Notes under the pieces: model-generated
What the model saw: the letters and a program-made list of their open reading frames with translations, nothing else
What the model was told of the DNA's origin: nothing
Database searches by the model: none
Position numbers and translations under genes: made by a program
Shown: positions 1 through 8,000 of the stretch, piece by piece
Layout of the letters: each line of letters begins with the position of its first letter
Position numbering within the stretch: position 1 is the first letter of the stretch
Assembly: GCA_965267435.1 (NCBI GenBank)
Contig: OZ253960.1
Location: forward strand, 3,038,001 to 3,102,000
Reading direction: 5' to 3'
Length of the DNA: 64,000 nucleotides
Source of the DNA: JAWPMT01 sp965267435
GTDB taxonomy: Bacteria > Bacteroidota > Bacteroidia > Cytophagales > Cyclobacteriaceae

Positions 1-1536
1 CTTGGCAATGGACCGGAAGGCCTCACCATCAAACATCTCTTCATTTTTCTTGTCGGGGTAGTGCAGATCAATTGTCCAGGTGGTTGGGGCCGTACCATCC
101 GGCAGAAAGTTCTGACCCGTTAGATCGTTTTCCGTCAGAACGTAGTCGCCCACGAGCCTTCGCGATTCCCGCTTACCTCCAATGTAGGCCACCCATCGAA
201 GGCGTTCGTTGGCAAACTTCTCCTTTTTGGAGTAGCGATTCTTGAGGAAAGACCAATTGGAGAAGACGACTAGCAAGCCGTAATCTCTGATGGACTCGGT
301 CTCCCTGATCATGTCCTTGCCCATCCCGGTCTCCCAGTCCCAGTCTCCCCTGGTGATGGCAAAGGCTTTTTCTTCATTCCATGGCAAGCCCCATTCGATG
401 TCAGGGAAACTGATAGGCTCATCCGCTGTCTCAGAGAACCATTGCACAGAAATGCCCATCGTCAGGTTGTCGGCCTGTTCCGGAGCTGTGGGCTCATTGA
501 AGGTTGCTCTACTTTCTCTACCCGACATGTACTCAGCCCCCGCCAGGTAGCCGATCGTACCATCACCCGTACAGTCGGCAAATAGAGGAGCTATGAAGGC
601 CCGCTTTTCGGCAGTCTCCAGGTTCTGGGCTATCACTCTGGTAATTCTGCCATTCTCAACCGTTACCTCATTCGCGTGATGACTAAGGAAGAGCGAAATG
701 TTCTCTTCAGCCAAGACGGCTTTCAGCTTCTTATCGTCTTCATAGTAGTCCTTCGGTTGCGCATTGCCCCCCTGATCAGGACCTATCTCGTTCACCAGGT
801 TACCCAGGGCCGGGTACGGCTCCAGGTTGATTCTGGCCCCCAGGTGCACTCGAACTTCCGAGCTGTTGTTGCCTCCAAGCACTGGCCGGTTTTGTATTAA
901 GGCTACCTTCACTCCCAATCGAGCTGCCGAGATGGCCGCGCAGGTTCCTGCCATGCCTCCGCCAACTATGACAAAGTCATATTCTTCTTCCGGAACTTCG
1001 GTTGCAATTCCCAACATCTCGTTCCTCCATTCTTGGAGAGCCTCTTGCTCATTCGGCGGAACATCGCCCTCCTCCTTAGCGAAGTAAATCGCATCGACCC
1101 GGCCATTGAATCCCGTGAGATCGATCAGAGCCAAGCCTACCTCTTTCTTTTTGATCTTGATTGTCCCAGCTTCCACCCAGGACCACTCCTGGGTGCCATT
1201 TCCGAAGACTTTCTTTAACCGCTTGCCATCAATTGATAGTTGAAATTCACCAGCAGCAACCTCAGACCAGGGCGCTGTCCAATTCCTTGTCCTTACGAAA
1301 ACAGAGTAAGTGCCCTGATTCGGGAATGTGATCGTAGTCTGTGCCTCCTTGACCGGAGTCCCCATCCCATGTGCCAAGAGGTACGGGGACCCGATCACAT
1401 CCATGGACTGCTGATCGATCACCCAGCCCCCTTTGTCACGAAAGCTTTCGGCTTCTACCAGAAGACCATCTCCGCCCTGACCAAAAAGACTTAGAGTGGT
1501 GGCAAGAAGACTTAATACAAGAGAAGCGTTTTTCAT
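1..1536 (-). CDS. Secreted FAD-dependent oxidoreductase with N-terminal carbohydrate-binding-like domain (partial, C-terminus outside window)
   Basis: I translated this by hand from the ATG at 1536-1534; the frame stays open for 512 codons to the left edge. Residues 1-20 form a Sec signal peptide (MKNASLVLSLLATTLSLFGQ), so the protein is exported. Residues about 25-155 look like a beta-sandwich galactose-binding-type domain (EAESF...GGW, then YSVFVRTRNW and a GRVDAIYF strand). From residue 185 a Rossmann FAD-binding domain begins with YDFVIVGGGMAGTCAA and the following PVLGGNNSSEVRVHLGA, typical of the FAD_oxidored family (PF12831-like). A second cofactor motif, ADCTGDGTIGYLAGAEY, lies further on. 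Family members are often encoded near polysaccharide-use genes in Bacteroidota and Planctomycetes, but their substrates are mostly unknown. No Shine-Dalgarno sequence precedes the start. The gene is divergent from the giant gene at 1994. The family assignment is strong; the substrate is unknown. Confidence 0.9.
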   Translation of the reverse strand, partial: MKNASLVLSLLATTLSLFGQGGDGLLVEAESFRDKGGWVIDQQSMDVIGSPYLLAHGMGTPVKEAQTTITFPNQGTYSVFVRTRNWTAPWSEVAAGEFQLSIDGKRLKKVFGNGTQEWSWVEAGTIKIKKKEVGLALIDLTGFNGRVDAIYFAKEEGDVPPNEQEALQEWRNEMLGIATEVPEEEYDFVIVGGGMAGTCAAISAARLGVKVALIQNRPVLGGNNSSEVRVHLGARINLEPYPALGNLVNEIGPDQGGNAQPKDYYEDDKKLKAVLAEENISLFLSHHANEVTVENGRITRVIAQNLETAEKRAFIAPLFADCTGDGTIGYLAGAEYMSGRESRATFNEPTAPEQADNLTMGISVQWFSETADEPISFPDIEWGLPWNEEKAFAITRGDWDWETGMGKDMIRETESIRDYGLLVVFSNWSFLKNRYSKKEKFANERLRWVAYIGGKRESRRLVGDYVLTENDLTGQNFLPDGTAPTTWTIDLHYPDKKNEEMFDGEAFRSIAK

Positions 1537-1548
1537 AGTCTGAAATTC

Positions 1549-1556
1549 CAAATCTA
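1549..1556 (-). promoter_or_regulatory. Candidate Bacteroidota -7 box for the oxidoreductase gene
   Basis: Read on the minus strand, this octamer is TAGATTTG, an exact match to the Bacteroidota -7 consensus TAnnTTTG. It lies only 12 bases before the ATG, which would leave a very short leader. I see no convincing TTG-type -33 element at the right spacing. This is a weak candidate based on the motif alone. Confidence 0.3.
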
Positions 1557-1993
1557 AAGCTACGCAAAAGCCGACTTCCAGCGAATGTTGACTCCCGGTA
1601 TACGGTAAAGTAGCACGTTATACGGTGGTTCAAGTAACCTGGGCAAATAGCATAATGATGCCGCGATAGGCAGTGACTTTGGCCCTGACAACTCTATATC
1701 GACAAGAACTGACAAAAGTCATGATTTCGGCAGTTCCTAGCTCAGTTAGCATTCCCCATAACGGATCGAAGCCTACAAATGCGTTATTAGACCCCATTAC
1801 AAGCGTTAAAGGCCCTTTTTAATCCAGAATATCAGATACTTACGAATTCCCAAGCCTTTCATCATACTTCGTTAAGATTCACAATTCAATGATTTCGTGA
1901 GCGCTGGTTTATTCGGCGTATGGTTATCCGTGATTTTTTCAGGAAATCCGCTACCTTCATCGAGGTATTCGCTAACCCAAACCCTGGAAAGCC
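1557..1993. other. Divergent intergenic region
   Basis: About 440 bases separate the minus-strand oxidoreductase from the plus-strand giant gene, so promoters for both should lie here. I see no RNA gene, no strong inverted repeat and no credible ORF. The last 20 bases before the ATG at 1994 (ending CCCTGGAAAGCC) resemble the corresponding leaders of the other two giant genes. Confidence 0.6.
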
Positions 1994-2014
1994 ATGAAGA
2001 GCACTAACTCGCCC
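1975..2014 (+). promoter_or_regulatory. Conserved translation-start context, copy 1
   Basis: The segment ends CCTGGAAAGCC-ATG and is followed by codons for M-K-S-T-N-S-P. The same arrangement, AAAGCC directly against the ATG and then M-K/R-S-A-Y-S-P, occurs at 10749 and 34343. There is no purine-rich Shine-Dalgarno sequence. The similarity fixes the start codon and may reflect shared ancestry or a shared translation signal. Confidence 0.6.
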
Positions 2015-5000
2015 TCGAGGGGGAGATGGTATCGCATTCCCTATGCTTTTTCCATCAAGTCACCCTTCATTCACAAATTCAATTTTTTCATATCACAATT
2101 TTTTAATGGCGTGCCCCGCCAATCACATAAGGCAGGGCTCTCCACTTCCGTTCTGCAACTTTTTATGTTGGCGTCGCTGCTGACAGTTCCGCTGCACGAC
2201 ACCTGGTCACAAAGGGGTGGCACGCAACCTGCTGCCAATCTCGATCAGATCAGAAACGGAAGCGCCGATGACCCCTGGAATCCCGCCAGATGGGTCAATG
2301 GCAACTCCGGTGAACAGAATTCCCACTGGGTGGAAGGATTCTCGATCGGTTATCGAACGGTAATGACAAATATGCCCATCGGGCAGGAGGTTACACTTAC
2401 CCTTGGGTATGACGTTAAACATTCTGGGAGGCATGCCCTGGATTATCTAACGCACTACGATCGGATCGAACCACATGATCCCTTCGAACACCTGGCAAAT
2501 GGCTTTGGCTTCGAAAAGGAAACAATTGATCCCACGATTGGGGTTGACGGTATAGTAGAGGGTGCCCCTCGCTCAGATGCCGCTACCATACCCGTACCTC
2601 CATTTGCAACTTCCCCGGTAGGTACGCAGCCCTCGGACAGTTATTTCAAACTCTTGAACGCTACGCCATCGGATCTGGAGATGTCCATCTGGAACGGCAA
2701 TTTTGCGATAGCTGCCGGCCAAAGTAGCTCCATATTCTACGGTCCTGAGGGCAATCTCCAGGAAAGTAATCAGACGCAACTTATAAATGTGACATTTATC
2801 CCCACCGCCGAGACCGTGATACTGGCATGGGGAGGCCACATAGCCGATCGTAGAGATTGGGGAGTTGATGCTGACGGTGTGCCCCTATCTGCAGGTGGTA
2901 TCAACGGATCCCCTTACCACATGCGGCTGATAGACTGGAACCTGAACAATCTTGGCAATCAGGATCGTTCTTTGAAGGCGTCAGCCGTTGACTTCATTCC
3001 GACATGTCCCGAGTTTGACACTGAAAACGCTTGTGTCGGCAGTACACTTTTCTTTGATGCCACAGTTGAAAACGAGGACCCTCAGACATTAGAGTACTTC
3101 TGGGAAATCGTCAACAACAATACCGGTGCCTTCATCTCGAGCGCCACCAACACGGACGTGACAGTGGAGGTCAATGCTGGAACCTCCGCAGGAATATTTA
3201 CCCTCAGAGTGACCATTGATGATAAATTCACCGATGGCCAGGAAATATGTGATTACCTGATCACAGTGGAAGATGTGAATTTGGTCTTGCAAAATGCCAC
3301 CATCTGTCGTGGTTCATCGATCGACTTACTCAATAAGCTTGCGTTTAACTCCAGCGGAGGCACCGTAACCGCGCATAACAATCAGGCTGATGCAATCGCA
3401 GGGCAAAATGCTCTCATGGGGAATGATCTGACACCTACACTTACTGAGTCTGCCTCATACTGGTTTAGGATTACAAGTTCGGGTGGCTGTTTTGATGTGG
3501 GCAGTGCTATGGTGACTGTCCTCAACCCGGAAATCTTATCTGTCGCTGTGACCGATGTATCGTGCTTTGGCGAAGCTGATGGAACGATCGTGGTATCGGC
3601 AACCGAAGGCGCTACAATAACCGTCAATGGTGCGCCATATAATGAGAATGCAACCTATGGACCCGGATCATATGCCATCGTGGTGTCGGCCGAGGCCGAT
3701 GATGAAACCTGCAAGGACGAGCTTTCTGTCACCATCAATGAGCCACCGGTGCTAACGGCTTCTATACAAGGCACTGATCTACTCTGTAAAGGTGACAATA
3801 GTGGTGCTGCGGACCTCACAGCCGCGGGAGGTACAGCGCCTTACTCCTATCTATGGAGCAATGGTGCAATTACCGAAGACATCAGTGGACTTGCTGCTGG
3901 TAACTACGGCGTCACGGTCACCGATGGCAACGGATGTACTACAACAGCTTCCGTCACCATTAACGAGCCTCCGCTGCTGACAGCTTCTATACAAGGAACT
4001 GACTTACTCTGCAACGGTGATGGCTCCGGAGCCGCAGACCTGACAGTTGGGGGTGGTACAGCACCTTATTCCTTTCTATGGAGCAATGGAGCCACGACTG
4101 AAGACATCAGTGGAATTGCCGCCGGCAACTATTCAGTGACTGTCACCGATGATAATGGATGCACAGCATCAGCTTCCGTCACCATTAACGAGCCCCCATT
4201 GCTTATCGCCAGTGCAATTGCAACCGACGCCTCATGCTTCGGATTTAGCGATGGTACCGCTACCGTGGTACCTGCGGGAGGTACACCAGCATACTCCTAT
4301 CAATGGAGTGATGGACAGGCAACCCAGACAGCTACAGGTTTAGCAGCAGGGACTTACTCTGTCACAGTAACCGATGCTAACGGATGTACTGCAAACGCCT
4401 CTGCAACCGTGGGCCAGCCAACACTGCTCACAGCTTCTATACAAGGTACTGACCTGCTCTGCAACGGCGATAATTCCGGGACCGCTGACCTCACAGCCGC
4501 GGGAGGTACAGCGCCTTACTCCTACCTATGGAGCAATGGCGCATCTACCGAAGACATCAGTGGACTTGCTGCTGGTAACTATTCTGCCACCGTCACTGAT
4601 GCCAATGGTTGCACTGCATCAGCTTCTGTCATCATCAATGAGCCCCCATTGCTTATCGCCAGTGCAATTGCAACCGACGCCTCATGCTTCGGATTTAGCG
4701 ATGGTACCGCTACCGTGGTACCTGCGGGAGGTACACCAGCATACTCCTATCAATGGAGCGATGGACAGGCAACCCAGACAGCTACAGGTTTAGCAGCAGG
4801 GACTTACTCTGTCACAGTAACCGATGCTAACGGATGTACTGCAAACGCCTCTGCAACCGTGGGCCAGCCAACACTGCTCACAGCTTCTATACAGGGTACT
4901 GATCTGGCCTGCAATGGTGACAATAGTGGTGCTGCAGACCTCACAGCCGCGGGAGGTACAGCGCCTTACTCCTATCTATGGAGCAATGGTGCAACTACCG

Positions 5001-8000
5001 AAGACATCGGTGGACTTGCTGCTGGTAACTACGGCGTCACGGTTACTGATGGCAACGGATGTACTACAACAGCTTCCGTCACCATTAACGAGCCCCCATT
5101 GCTTATCGCCAGTGCAATTGCAACCGACGCCTCATGCTTCGGATTTAGCGATGGTACCGCTACCGTGGTACCTGCGGGAGGTACACCAGCATACTCCTAT
5201 CAATGGAGCGATGGACAGGCAACCCAGACAGCTACAGGTTTAGCAGCAGGGACTTACTCTGTCACAGTAACCGATGCTAACGGATGTACTGCAAACGCCT
5301 CTGCAACCGTGGGCCAGCCAACACTGCTCACAGCTTCTATACAGGGTACTGATCTGGCCTGCAATGGTGACAATAGTGGTGCTGCAGACCTCACAGCCGC
5401 GGGAGGTACAGCGCCTTACTCCTATCTATGGAGCAATGGTGCAATTACCGAAGACATCAGTGGACTTGCTGCTGGTAACTATTCTGCCACCGTCACTGAT
5501 GCCAACGGATGTACTACAACAGCTTCCGTCACCATTAACGAGCCCCCATTGCTTATCGCCAGTGCAATTGCAACCGACGCCTCATGCTTCGGGTTTAGCG
5601 ATGGTACCGCTACCGTGGTACCTGCGGGAGGTACACCAGCATACTCCTATCAATGGAGCGATGGACAGGCAACCCAGACAGCTACAGGTTTAGCAGCAGG
5701 GACTTACTCTGTCACAGTAACCGATGCTAATGGATGTACTGCAAACGCCTCTGCAACCGTGGGCCAGCCAACACTGCTCACAGCTTCTATACAGGGTACT
5801 GATCTGGCCTGCAATGGTGACAATAGTGGTGCTGCAGACCTCACAGCCGCGGGAGGTACAGCGCCTTACTCCTACCTATGGAGCAATGGCGCAACTACCG
5901 AAGACATCAGTGGACTTGCTGCTGGTAACTATTCTGCCACCGTCACTGATGCCAACGGATGTACTACAACAGCTTCCGTCACCATTAACGAGCCCCCATT
6001 GCTTATCGCCAGTGCAATTGCAACCGACGCCTCATGCTTCGGGTTTAGCGATGGTACCGCTACCGTGGTACCTGCGGGAGGTACACCAGCATACTCCTAT
6101 CAATGGAGCGATGGACAGGCAACCCAGACAGCTACAGGTTTAGCAGCAGGGACTTACTCTGTCACAGTAACCGATGCTAACGGATGTACTGCAAACGCCT
6201 CTGCAACCGTGGGCCAGCCAACACTGCTCACAGCTTCTATACAGGGTACTGATCTGGCCTGCAATGGTGACAATAGTGGTGCTGCAGACCTCACAGCCGC
6301 GGGAGGTACAGCGCCTTACTCCTACCTATGGAGCAATGGCGCAACTACCGAAGACATCAGTGGACTTGCTGCTGGTAACTATTCTGCCACCGTCACTGAT
6401 GCCAACGGATGTACTACAACAGCTTCCGTCACCATTAACGAGCCCCCATTGCTTATCGCCAGTGCAATTGCAACCGACGCCTCATGCTTCGGATTTAGCG
6501 ATGGTACCGCTACCGTGGTACCTGCGGGAGGTACACCAGCATACTCCTATCAATGGAGCGATGGACAGGCAACCCAGACAGCTACAGGTTTAGCAGCAGG
6601 GACTTACTCTGTCACAGTAACCGATGCTAACGGATGTACTGCAAACGCCTCTGCAACCGTGGGCCAGCCAACACTGCTCACAGCTTCTATACAAGGTACT
6701 GACCTGCTCTGCAACGGCGATAATTCCGGGGCCGCTGACCTCACTGTTGGCGGAGGAACTGCGCCTTACTCCTACCTATGGAGCAATGGCGCAACTACCG
6801 AAGACATCAGTGGACTTGCTGCTGGTAACTACGGCGTCACGGTTACTGATGCCAATGGTTGCACTGCATCAGCTTCTGTCATCATCAATGAGCCCCCATT
6901 GCTTATCGCCAGTGCAATTGCAACCGACGCCTCATGCTTCGGATTTAGCGATGGTACCGCTACCGTGGTACCTGCGGGAGGTACACCAGCATACTCCTAT
7001 CAATGGAGCGATGGACAGGTAACCCAGACAGCTACAGGTTTAGCAGCAGGGACTTACTCTGTCACAGTAACCGATGCTAATGGATGTACTGCAAACGCCT
7101 CTGCAACCGTGGGCCAGCCAACACTGCTCACAGCTTCTATACAGGGTACTGATCTGGCCTGCAATGGTGACAATAGTGGTGCTGCAGACCTCACAGCCGC
7201 GGGAGGAACTGCGCCTTACTCCTATCTATGGAGCAATGGTGCAATTACCGAAGACATCAGTGGACTTGCTGCTGGTAACTACGGCGTCACGGTCACTGAT
7301 GGCAACGGATGTACTACAACAGCTTCCGTCACCATTAACGAGCCCCCATTGCTGACGTCAGCCATCATCAAAACAGACGTCTTGTGTAATGGCGATGACA
7401 CGGGCACAGCTGAGGCGATTGGCAATGGAGGCACCACTCCTTATGGTTACCTCTGGAGTACCGGTGCTACCACCAAGACCATCTCTGGCCTGGTAGCGGG
7501 CTTCTACAGCGTCACGATAGCAGATGCTAATGGATGTATCTCCACAGCTTCGACGACGATCACCGAGCCCCCGGCTCTATCAGTGACCGTGATCGGCACA
7601 GATCCCGTTTGCAATGGGGAGGCGACAGGGACAGCCGAGGCCACACCTGCGGGGGGAACACCTCCTTATTCCTATGCATGGAGCAACGGAGCAACAACTT
7701 CAAGCATCACCGGACTAGCAGCAGGCGAATATACCGTCACCGTTACAGATGCAAATGGATGTACGGCGACGAATGTGATCACACTCATAGATCCCCCACT
7801 ACCACCTTGCGATATCGAAGGACCCAACAATGTATGCCCGGGCGCCATCCTTCTTTATAATGGTATCGGCAGTTCGGAAGATTATGACTACTTATGGTCC
7901 ATTGAAGGTGAAGCCGCCGGTTTCGTGCCTGGAAGTTCGATCACCGAAAAGACCGTCAGTGTTCAGACTAATGCCGAGTGTGGAGACTTCTATAAGTTGA

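Noticed and set aside
4374..7355. Series of 139-codon frames at 450-bp intervals in another frame of the SprB array
   Set aside because: They are periodic shadows of the SprB repeats; identical spacing and lack of any other feature show that they are by-products.
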